Origin: Archangium sp.
GTDB taxonomy: Bacteria > Myxococcota > Myxococcia > Myxococcales > Myxococcaceae
Direction of reading: 5' to 3'
Assembly (NCBI GenBank): GCA_030695565.1
Contig: JAUYRZ010000035.1
Location: 1-64,000, forward strand
Length of the DNA stretch: 64,000 nucleotides
Below the pieces are notes generated by a model, which did no database searches, was not told the DNA's origin, and saw only the letters and a list, made by a program, of their open reading frames with translations. The position numbers and the translations under genes were made by a program. Positions 44,172 to 51,181 of this stretch are shown in pieces. Every line of letters begins with the position of its first letter. The first letter of the stretch is position 1.

Positions 44172-45125
44172 ATGACTCGTCGTATCCCCCAACTCGATCT
44201 CTCGCATTACACGCGCGGTACCCCTCAAGAGCGCGACACCTTCATTCACGCCTGGGGCGATGGCCTCAAGGAGTTCGGCTTCGTCTCCATCATCAACCAC
44301 GGCGTCGACTCGGATCTCATCGCCCGCACCTACGCCGACGCCGCGCGCCTGTTCGCGCTGCAGAGCGAGGTGAAGCAGCAATACGAAGTGCCCGGCGGCG
44401 GTGGCCAGCGCGGCTACACCAGCTTCGGCAAAGAACACGCGAAGAACCGCAAGGTCGGTGACCTCAAGGAGTTCTGGCACGTGGGCCGGGAGCTGCCTGC
44501 GGGCAGCGCGAAGAAGTCGGTGTACGGCGACAACCCGTTCCCGGTCGAGCTGCCGACCTTCAAGGAGAACTCGCTCGCCCTGTACCGCGCGCTCGATGCC
44601 ACGGCGGCCGTGATGCTTCGCGCGTTGGCCGACTCCTTCAAGCTTCCGACCGAGACGTTCGCCGACATGGCGCAAGAGGGAAACTCGATCCTCCGCATCA
44701 TTCACTACCCGCCCCTGAAGGACATGTTCGTTCCCGGCGGCGTGCGCGCGGCGGAGCACGAAGACATCAACCTCATCACCCTGCTGTGCGAGTCCACCAG
44801 CTCAGGCCTGGAGATCCTCACCCGGCAGGGCGAGTGGCTCACCGTCGATGCACTCAAGGGGCAGATCGTCGTCGACTCGGGCGACATGCTCTCGCGCATC
44901 ACCAACGAGGTCATTCCGTCGACCACGCACCGCGTGGTGAACCCGGTCAGCACCGCCGATGACGTGGTCCGCTACTCGATGCCGTTCTTCGTGCACCCGT
45001 TCCCGGACTGCATGCTGAAGATCTTCGACCAGTGCGTGACGCCGGAGAATCCGAAGCGCTACCCGGACATCACGGCCGACGCCTTCCTTCAGCAGCGGCT
45101 GCGCGAGATCGGTCTCATCAAGTAG
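44172..45125 (+). CDS. 2-oxoglutarate/Fe(II) oxygenase, isopenicillin N synthase family
   Basis: 317 residues. The N-terminal DIOX_N part is IPQLDLSHYTRGTPQERDTF with GFVSIINHGVD; the catalytic jelly roll has the iron ligands H and D in AAEHEDINLITLL and the second H in PSTTHRVVNP, with the 2-oxoglutarate-binding Arg in THRVVNP and the RYSMPFF motif. The family hydroxylates, desaturates or cyclises small molecules. Substrate unknown. Convergent with the next gene, 7 bases apart. Confidence 0.92.
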   Translation: MTRRIPQLDLSHYTRGTPQERDTFIHAWGDGLKEFGFVSIINHGVDSDLIARTYADAARLFALQSEVKQQYEVPGGGGQRGYTSFGKEHAKNRKVGDLKEFWHVGRELPAGSAKKSVYGDNPFPVELPTFKENSLALYRALDATAAVMLRALADSFKLPTETFADMAQEGNSILRIIHYPPLKDMFVPGGVRAAEHEDINLITLLCESTSSGLEILTRQGEWLTVDALKGQIVVDSGDMLSRITNEVIPSTTHRVVNPVSTADDVVRYSMPFFVHPFPDCMLKIFDQCVTPENPKRYPDITADAFLQQRLREIGLIK

Positions 45126-45132
45126 CTTCGAC

Positions 45133-45774
45133 TCACGCGCGACGGATGCCGAGGTGAACGTGGTCGTAGTGGCCGCTCACCTTCCACAGCAGCTGCACGC
45201 TGTAGCGCTGGCCGTCGACCGTGATGGTGTGCCGGTTGTACGTGCCGATGCTCGAGCGCGGGATGCCGTAGGTGTCGGCGAGGCGGCGAGCCAGGTCGTC
45301 ACCGCGCGCGCCGCTGACGCCGAAGTCGGTGGCGTACGCGTTGGTGTTGCCCGTGTAGTGGTCGGAGCCGGTGGTCGAACCGACGCGGTGGGTTTCGGCC
45401 AGGTTGCGCTTTTCGCTGGTGACGGGGATGCCCATCGACCGCGCGACCGACTTCGCCGCGTCGGCCACGCCTTCGCTGCCGCCCCACCCGCGCCCCGCGT
45501 TGACGTTTCCGGGATTTGCCGGGACGCCGTTGAAGTCGCTGACGCCGTCGAAGTACTTCGCCTCGCGAGAACCGAACAGCCGCTGGCTGGTGTCGGGCCC
45601 GACGATGCCGTCTGCCGTGATGCCCTGCGCCCGCTGAAACGCAATCACCGCGGCGCGCGTGTTGTTACCGAAAGCACCGTCGACACCCCGGGGGTTGAAG
45701 CCGCGGGTGGTGAGCGCCTGCTGCAACCGGGTGACGTCACTGCCGCGGGAGTTCGTGTTGATCGAGAGGGCCAT
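45133..45774 (-). CDS. Peptidoglycan-binding protein with M15-like peptidase domain
   Basis: 213 residues from ATG 45774. The N-terminal peptidoglycan-binding repeat is GSDVTRLQQALTTRGFNPRG with VDGAFGNNTRAAVIAFQRAQ. The C-terminal domain has SDHYTGNTNAYATDFGVSG and GHYDHVHLGIR, giving the HxxxxxxD and HxH zinc pattern of M15-type (D-Ala-D-Ala carboxypeptidase/endolysin) enzymes. No signal peptide, which fits a phage-type endolysin or a protein released by lysis. Probably cleaves peptidoglycan stem peptides. Confidence 0.8.
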   Translation of the reverse strand: MALSINTNSRGSDVTRLQQALTTRGFNPRGVDGAFGNNTRAAVIAFQRAQGITADGIVGPDTSQRLFGSREAKYFDGVSDFNGVPANPGNVNAGRGWGGSEGVADAAKSVARSMGIPVTSEKRNLAETHRVGSTTGSDHYTGNTNAYATDFGVSGARGDDLARRLADTYGIPRSSIGTYNRHTITVDGQRYSVQLLWKVSGHYDHVHLGIRRA

Positions 45775-45881
45775 GGGCGGTGCTCCGAAGCGAGGGGACA
45801 AAGAGTTCTCGCGCCAGCGCTTCACTTGTTTCCGCGGAATTTTCGGCTGTTACGCGACGCTACAGTGGCCCCTCGAGGCTC

Positions 45882-45919
45882 CGTGTAGGTCTGGAGCGAC
45901 CGTGCTCCAGACCTACACG
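45882..45919. terminator. 16-bp perfect hairpin
   Basis: CGTGTAGGTCTGGAGC and GCTCCAGACCTACACG pair perfectly around a 6-base loop. It lies 30 bases after the PilZ-gene stop and about 108 bases before the next start on the same strand. No T-run follows, but its strength suggests a transcription or processing barrier. Confidence 0.65.
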
Positions 45920-45949
45920 TGAGCGCGCGCCCCCGTTCCTGAGATCGCG

Positions 45950-46567
45950 TCACCCATCCAGCGTCGAGGTGAGCGAAGCGATCGCGCCCGCTGCGTCGAC
46001 GAACATCAACGAGACGCCCGTGCGACCATCGGCCCCCGCATTCGTGTGCACCACGCGCGCTTCGAAGGCGAGCTGCCGGCGCAAGAAGATCAGATCGAAC
46101 GTCACGGTGACGATCATGTTCTGCGCCACGGCCTTCCGGATCCAAACGAAGAGTCCGCCGCGCTTGAAGTCTTTCTCCACCGCCGCGCGCCATTGGTCTT
46201 TCTCCGCGAAGGTGAGCAGGAAGGGGTCCTCTTTCGCCTGGCTGGTCATCGCAGGCACCAGCTCGGCCATCAGCTCCGAGCCGAGCAGAAAGCGAATGCC
46301 GAAGCCGGCCTTCACCACCTGACGCAGCTCAGGGGGCACCAGCACCTGGCGCATCACCACGCCCTCGATGAAGAGGGGCAGCTCGCCCGGCATGGTGACC
46401 TCGAGGTGCAACCGCGCGCCGGGTTTGGGCGTCTGGCCGGTCACCACGAACAGCCCGGTGGCCGACACGTCGTTGGTCAAGCCGCTGTGCGGAAACGTCG
46501 AGGTCCCCTTCTCGCCGAACCTGACTTTCAGCCGCTTGGCGTGCCGCTTCGATCGCCGCTTCTCCAT
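45950..46567 (-). CDS. PilZ-domain protein
   Basis: 205 residues from ATG 46567, preceded by GGGGGAG. The N-terminal PilZ domain has the RxxxR-type start MEKRRSKRHAKRLKVRFGEK and the second motif TNDVSATGLFV (N/DxSxxG), so it should bind cyclic di-GMP. The C-terminal half (IVTVTFDLIFLRRQLAFEAR to GRTGVSLMFVD) repeats a PilZ-like strand pattern without the Arg motif. The GGDEF protein at the window start is one possible source of the signal. No output domain. Confidence 0.85.
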   Translation of the reverse strand: MEKRRSKRHAKRLKVRFGEKGTSTFPHSGLTNDVSATGLFVVTGQTPKPGARLHLEVTMPGELPLFIEGVVMRQVLVPPELRQVVKAGFGIRFLLGSELMAELVPAMTSQAKEDPFLLTFAEKDQWRAAVEKDFKRGGLFVWIRKAVAQNMIVTVTFDLIFLRRQLAFEARVVHTNAGADGRTGVSLMFVDAAGAIASLTSTLDG

Positions 46568-46600
46568 GACGTGCTCCCCCAGACACCTGAACGTGAGCCC

Positions 46601-47011
46601 CTACGGAAGCGGGCACGCCAACTCGAAACTGAGTCTGTAGTGCGGCCCGAAGCGGACTGCGACCATGTCGGAGTCGATGGTGAGGATCCGAACGACGCCG
46701 ATGCGTTCCGCGAGGGCGGCGATCGACGCGTCGACCAGACCGAGGTCGACTTTCTTGAACTTCTCGTCGAGCTCGCGCGCCCGCCGCAGGTCACCCACGG
46801 TCGGCGGCTCGTACCGATACGCACCCGACTCGAGGTCTTTGAGGAGACGATGCATCGAACGGCGCTGGTTCCTGAGGTGGTAGTCGACCTCCGCAAGTAC
46901 CAGGCCTGGAACGATCAGGTCGCCTGCATCCTCGACAGCCGACGCCCAGGGCTCCTCACCCGAGAGGGCGTTGAGCCACCCTCCGGTGTCGAGCAGGAGC
47001 GGGCCCGTCAT
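46601..47011 (-). CDS. vapC: PIN-domain ribonuclease toxin (VapC-like)
   Basis: 136 residues. PIN acidic residues: Asp in LLLDTGGWLNAL, Glu in PGLVLAEVDYHL, Asp in VDLGLVDASIAAL and Asp in ILTIDSDMVAVR. VapC toxins cleave tRNA or rRNA. It starts 4 bases inside the antitoxin gene, the standard VapBC layout. Confidence 0.9.
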   Translation of the reverse strand: MTGPLLLDTGGWLNALSGEEPWASAVEDAGDLIVPGLVLAEVDYHLRNQRRSMHRLLKDLESGAYRYEPPTVGDLRRARELDEKFKKVDLGLVDASIAALAERIGVVRILTIDSDMVAVRFGPHYRLSFELACPLP

Positions 47012-47232
47012 GAGTCGTAGTCCCCAGACCCGTCGCGCTTGATCTCTTCACGCTCCGATTTCGTGAGCTTGAGCCAGCCCACCAGGGGGCGGGTGCGACT
47101 GCGGTAGGCCGCCGTCACAGAGCGGATGCCCTTTCGAATCAACTCGGACTGCGAAAGTCCTTCCGCCCGACTGGCCCTCTGGAGCGCCTGTTCGTCTTCG
47201 CTGCTGAGGACCACGGTCGTTCGGCGTGCCAT
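47008..47232 (-). CDS. vapB: Ribbon-helix-helix antitoxin (VapB-like)
   Basis: 74 residues from ATG 47232 (ATG 47241 gives 77). The ribbon-helix-helix core is RRTTVVLSSEDEQALQRASR with GLSQSELIRKGIRSV; the C-tail (WLKLTKSEREEIKRDGSGDY) would wrap the PIN toxin. It binds and represses its own promoter together with the toxin. Tandem TGCCATAT repeats cover the start codon area. Confidence 0.82.
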   Translation of the reverse strand: MARRTTVVLSSEDEQALQRASRAEGLSQSELIRKGIRSVTAAYRSRTRPLVGWLKLTKSEREEIKRDGSGDYDS

Positions 47233-47277
47233 ATCTGCCATATAGCAGCGAGCCGCTCCGCTCGGTTTTGGGGAAAA

Positions 47278-47324
47278 CACCTGAAAACTTGAGCAGCCAC
47301 CTGACCACCCGTACAGTCACCTGA
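47278..47324. promoter_or_regulatory. Three CACCTGA direct repeats at exact 20-bp spacing
   Basis: CACCTGA occurs at 47278, 47298 and 47318, each 20 bases from the last, between the divergent vapB and mrfA starts. The spacing of about two helical turns places all copies on one face of the DNA. Probable regulator-binding array. Confidence 0.6.
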
Positions 47325-47336
47325 ACAGGAGAGCAG

Positions 47337-49745
47337 ATGGACCTCAATTTCACAGGCAAACGAAGCACCCCGTGGGCAGCGACGCACGGAGTCGATGGGC
47401 TGTTGGAGCAATGGCGCGCGGACAAGCGGGTCTGGAACAACATCATCCTCGACGAGACGCTCGAAGGAACGGGCGCGAAGTCGGTGCCCATTCCCGAGAG
47501 CCTGGAGCCCCGGCTGCGCAAGGCGCTGGAGGCCCGCGGCATCAAGACCCTCTACACGCACCAGGCGCTCGCCTTCGAGCAGGCCCTCAGCGGCAAGGAT
47601 TTGGTGGTCGCCACCCCGACCGCGTCGGGCAAGAGCCTCTGCTACGTGCTCCCCGTGCTGCAAGCGCTCGCGAAGGATCGCGAGGCTCGCGCGCTGTTTC
47701 TCTTCCCCACCAAGGCGCTCTCGCGCGACCAGGAAGAGGCCCTGCGCGCGTTGATGAAAGAAGCCGACCTCGATCACGGCGCGGTCACCTTCGACGGAGA
47801 CACCCCGGGTGATGCGCGGCGCGCGGCGCGGGAACGCAGCGGCATCATCTTGTCGAACCCCGACATGCTGCACGCCGGCGTGCTCCCGCATCACGCGAAC
47901 TGGGCGCGCTTCTTCGCCGGCCTCAAGTACGTGGTGATCGACGAGCTGCATGCGTACCGCGGCGTGTTCGGCTCACACCTCGCCAACGTGCTGCGCAGGC
48001 TCGATCGGGTGGCGCGTTTTCACGGCAGCAAGCCGCAGTACCTGATGGCCTCGGCCACCATCGGCAATCCCCAGGAGCACGCAGCGCGCATGCTCGGCCG
48101 CGAGGTGGAGCTGGTCGGCGAGAGCGGGGCTCCGCGCGGGGAACGCCGGGTGCTCGTCTACAACCCGCCGGTGGTGAACCCCGAGCTGGGCATTCGCCAG
48201 TCGTACGTGAAGGCGAGCGCGCGGCTCACCGCAGACCTGGTGAAGGCCGGCATTCCCACCCTGCTCTTCGGCCAGTCGCGAAACACGGTCGAGGTGATGC
48301 TCAAGTACCTGCGCGATGCGCTGGTGGAAGCGCGCCTCTCGCCGGAGCTGGTACAGGCGTATCGCGCGGGCTACCTCCCTCAGCAACGGCGGGACATCGA
48401 GTCGCGGCTGCGCGGTGGTGACGTGCGCTGCGTGGTGGCCACCTCGGCGCTCGAGCTGGGCATCGACGTCGGCGCCCTCGACGCGGTGGTGTGTGCGGGC
48501 TGGCCGGGAAGTGTGGCGGCGCTCTGGCAACGGTTTGGCCGCGCGGGCAGAAGGCAGGGCACCAGCCTGTCGCTGCTGATCACCTCCAGCGCGCCGGTGG
48601 ATCAATACGTCGCGTCCACCGCGCAGGGGCTGCTCGGTGCGCCCATCGAACAGGCGCGCATCGACCCCGACAACGTCGAGGTGCTGGTGCAGCACCTCAA
48701 GTGCGCCGCCTTCGAGCTGCCCTTCGAAGCGGACGAAGGTTTTCGGGAGGTGAAGCCCGCGCAGGTGAAGGAGGCGCTCGAGTACCTCTCGTCGCACGAC
48801 GTGGTGCACGCGGCCGCCTTGCCCAACGGCAAGACCACCTACCACTGGAGCGCCGACGCCTACCCCGCCAACGACGTGAGCCTGCGCAGCCTGGGCTGGG
48901 ACAACTTCGTGGTGGTCGACCTGGCGACCGACAAGACGATGGCCGAGATGGATTACCGCTCGACGCACACCATGCTGCACGAGCAGGCCATCTACCAACA
49001 CGATGGAAAGCAGTACCAGGTGGAGAAGCTCGACTTCGAGAACCACAAGGCGTTCGTGCGCGCGGTCGAGCCCGACTACTACACCGATGCGATGACCTAC
49101 ACGAAGGTCACCGTGATGAGCCGCGCGCAGGAGTCGATGCAGCCGCAGTGCGAGCTCGGCGCGGGTGAGGTCTCCGTGGTGGAGCGCGTGGTCGGCTACA
49201 AGAAGATCAAGTTCCACACGCATGAGAACGTCGGCTACGGCGACGTGCGGCTGCCCGAGATGCAGATGCACACCACGGCGTTCTGGTTGACCGTGCCGGA
49301 GAGCGTGTTGATGCGCCTCATCGCGGATGGCGCGGCCACCCGGCCAGATCTGATCGATGCGCTGCGTGGAGTGAGCGCGGCGATGCACACGGTGGGTGCG
49401 GTCGGGTTGATGATCGACCCGAAGGATCTCGGGCGTTGCCTGGGCAGCCGCGATGGCAGCGGGGCGCGGGGTGAGCAGCTTTACGAGCCGACCCTGTTTC
49501 TCTACGACCACGTGCCCGGTGGCGTGGGCCTGTCGTCGCGCTTGTTCGACGAGCGCGAGACGTTGTTGAGAGGAACCCGCACGCTGCTCGAAGGGTGTGC
49601 GTGTGTTCTGGGCTGTCCTGCGTGTGTGGGGCCGGTGATTGCGCCGCTCGCGCCGGGAGAGCGTTCGCCCGTGGCGGCTGGGCAGAATCGCAAAGCCCTC
49701 GCGCTGGTGATCCTGGAGGCGCTCGGAGTGCACGCGGTCTCATGA
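47337..49745 (+). CDS. mrfA: DEAD/DEAH-box helicase with DUF1998 (MrfA/YprA-like)
   Basis: 802 residues, AGGAGA five bases before the ATG. Superfamily 2 helicase: Q-like motif YTHQALAFEQAL, Walker A ATPTASGKSL, Walker B VIDELHAYRG (DELH), motif III MASATIGNP, motif V ATSALELGIDVGALDAVV, motif VI WQRFGRAGRRQG. The C-terminal zinc site of DUF1998/MrfA is CACVLGCPACVGP. MrfA with MrfB removes mitomycin-type DNA adducts in Bacillus independently of UvrABC. Overlaps mrfB by 4 bases, supporting the assignment. Confidence 0.93.
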   Translation: MDLNFTGKRSTPWAATHGVDGLLEQWRADKRVWNNIILDETLEGTGAKSVPIPESLEPRLRKALEARGIKTLYTHQALAFEQALSGKDLVVATPTASGKSLCYVLPVLQALAKDREARALFLFPTKALSRDQEEALRALMKEADLDHGAVTFDGDTPGDARRAARERSGIILSNPDMLHAGVLPHHANWARFFAGLKYVVIDELHAYRGVFGSHLANVLRRLDRVARFHGSKPQYLMASATIGNPQEHAARMLGREVELVGESGAPRGERRVLVYNPPVVNPELGIRQSYVKASARLTADLVKAGIPTLLFGQSRNTVEVMLKYLRDALVEARLSPELVQAYRAGYLPQQRRDIESRLRGGDVRCVVATSALELGIDVGALDAVVCAGWPGSVAALWQRFGRAGRRQGTSLSLLITSSAPVDQYVASTAQGLLGAPIEQARIDPDNVEVLVQHLKCAAFELPFEADEGFREVKPAQVKEALEYLSSHDVVHAAALPNGKTTYHWSADAYPANDVSLRSLGWDNFVVVDLATDKTMAEMDYRSTHTMLHEQAIYQHDGKQYQVEKLDFENHKAFVRAVEPDYYTDAMTYTKVTVMSRAQESMQPQCELGAGEVSVVERVVGYKKIKFHTHENVGYGDVRLPEMQMHTTAFWLTVPESVLMRLIADGAATRPDLIDALRGVSAAMHTVGAVGLMIDPKDLGRCLGSRDGSGARGEQLYEPTLFLYDHVPGGVGLSSRLFDERETLLRGTRTLLEGCACVLGCPACVGPVIAPLAPGERSPVAAGQNRKALALVILEALGVHAVS

Positions 49746-50854
49746 ACGGTTCCGGTCTCTCCATCGCCGCCCGGCTGGCGCACCTGCCGATGGCGCCGAA
49801 GCGCCCTGCCCCGCCCCGGGCGCGGCTCGACACGCTCATCGAGCCACGAGAGACCGAGTTCGGAACGCTCCATCTGCGTGAAAGTGACGGAGGCCTGGCG
49901 GTGCCGGTGAACACCGAGTCGCTGGGGGCCCTCGCGCTGACCGAGACCACCCTCGACACCTCGCGCCCGCTCTACTTCGACACCGAGACCACGGGCCTGG
50001 CCGGCGGCACGGGCACGCTCGCCTTCCTGCTCGGCACGGCCGAAGTGCGCGACGGCAACGTGCTCGTCTCGCAGGTGCACCTGCCCGGCCCAGGTCAGGA
50101 GCGGCCGATGCTGCTCTGGCTCGCCTCCCGCATCGAAGAGAGCACGCTGCTGCTCAGCTTCAACGGACGCAGCTTCGACTGGCCGTTGTTGCGCAGCCGC
50201 TACGTGATGAACCGGCTTCCTCCGCCACCGGAGAGACCGCACGTCGATCTCCTCCACTGCGCGCGAAGGGTGTTCCGGCATCACCTGGATCAGCTCAAGC
50301 TCTCCACCCTGGAGAAGCGGGTGCTCGACGTGCATCGGCATGGCGACATCGACGGCGCGCTGATTCCCGCGGCGTGGTTCGACTTCTTGCGCACCGGGCG
50401 GGTGGCGGTGTTGGCGCGGGTGCTGTCACACAACGAGCAGGACGTGCGGAGCATGGTGCACCTCGTCAACCGCCTCGTCGCCGCGTGGGAAGAGCGGCAC
50501 CCTGTATTACCTGCGACGGCGCTGGGGCTGGCCAGCGTGGCCGCGCGGCACGGTGATGATGAACGTGCGCTGCGTTTCTTGAACAAGGCGACGGAAGGGA
50601 ACGTGGCCGAACACGCGTGGTCACTCGAGGCCGAGCTGCGGCGGCGGCGCGGAGAGTACCCGCAGGCGGTGGAAGCATTGTTGCGAGCCGTGGCCAGCTC
50701 GTCCGAGCCCGCGCCGCTGCACCTGCGCCTCGCCAAATTGTATGAGCACCGGCTGCGCAACTTCGAGGCGGCACGCCAACACGCGGCGCTCTGTGCACCG
50801 GCAGAAGAAGCACCGAGTCACGCTCGCCGGAACGCGCGTCTCGCAGAGAGGTAG
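49742..50854 (+). CDS. mrfB: RNase H-like 3'-5' exonuclease with TPR tail (MrfB/YprB-like)
   Basis: 370 residues. The DEDD-type exonuclease core starts with PLYFDTETTGLAGGTGTLAF (DxE), continues LLLSFNGRSFDWPLLRSR (second Asp) and PHVDLLHCARR, and has the late acidic/His block VLSHNEQDVRSM. A TPR-like C-terminal third (ALRFLNKATEGNVAEHAWSL to HRLRNFEAARQHA) follows. Partner of the MrfA helicase in adduct repair. Its last ~36 codons are duplicated 12.7 kb away (63410-63520), at the other end of the island. Confidence 0.88.
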   Translation: MNGSGLSIAARLAHLPMAPKRPAPPRARLDTLIEPRETEFGTLHLRESDGGLAVPVNTESLGALALTETTLDTSRPLYFDTETTGLAGGTGTLAFLLGTAEVRDGNVLVSQVHLPGPGQERPMLLWLASRIEESTLLLSFNGRSFDWPLLRSRYVMNRLPPPPERPHVDLLHCARRVFRHHLDQLKLSTLEKRVLDVHRHGDIDGALIPAAWFDFLRTGRVAVLARVLSHNEQDVRSMVHLVNRLVAAWEERHPVLPATALGLASVAARHGDDERALRFLNKATEGNVAEHAWSLEAELRRRRGEYPQAVEALLRAVASSSEPAPLHLRLAKLYEHRLRNFEAARQHAALCAPAEEAPSHARRNARLAER

Positions 50855-51096
50855 CGCACACGCAGGCTGAGGGGCCCGCGTCGAACCGAAACGCCGTCTC
50901 TCGCGATGAAGCCCGAGCCCTAAACGCTTCCACGAAGCGCCCCAACGCCGGATAAGGCGCAACCGGCAACGTGCCCCAGAAAATCAGGTGCTCGAGCAGA
51001 CAGAACAAAGTCACCTCGAACAAGCTCACGGCCCGATCCGCCGGCAACGCCGCGAGCGCCTCATCGACGTGCTGAGTCAAGCCACCGCAGAGCCTC
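50747..51096. repeat. Island-flanking direct repeat, left copy (mrfB end plus glutathione-transferase end)
   Basis: The segment aligns with 63410-63782 along its length, containing the end of mrfB and, on the other strand, the end of a glutathione-transferase-like gene. Identity is moderate overall but includes 62 identical bases at 50989-51050 versus 63676-63737. Confidence 0.85.
50855..51096 (-). pseudogene. 3' fragment of a glutathione-transferase-like gene
   Basis: On the minus strand the region reads EALAALPADRAVSLFEVTLF, CLLEHLIFWGTLPVAPYPAL and GRFVEAFRARASS, the C-terminal domain of the gene present more completely at 63549-64000. It lacks everything before this domain and has lost the normal stop (TGC where the other copy has TGA). 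It is the truncated half of the island-flanking duplication. Confidence 0.8.
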
Positions 51097-51181
51097 GCTA
51101 TTCCCCAAACGTCAGGCCGGAACTGGTCGAGCAAGGACAGCTACAGCGGGCCGGTTGATTAGATGGCGGCCGGTATCGGTG

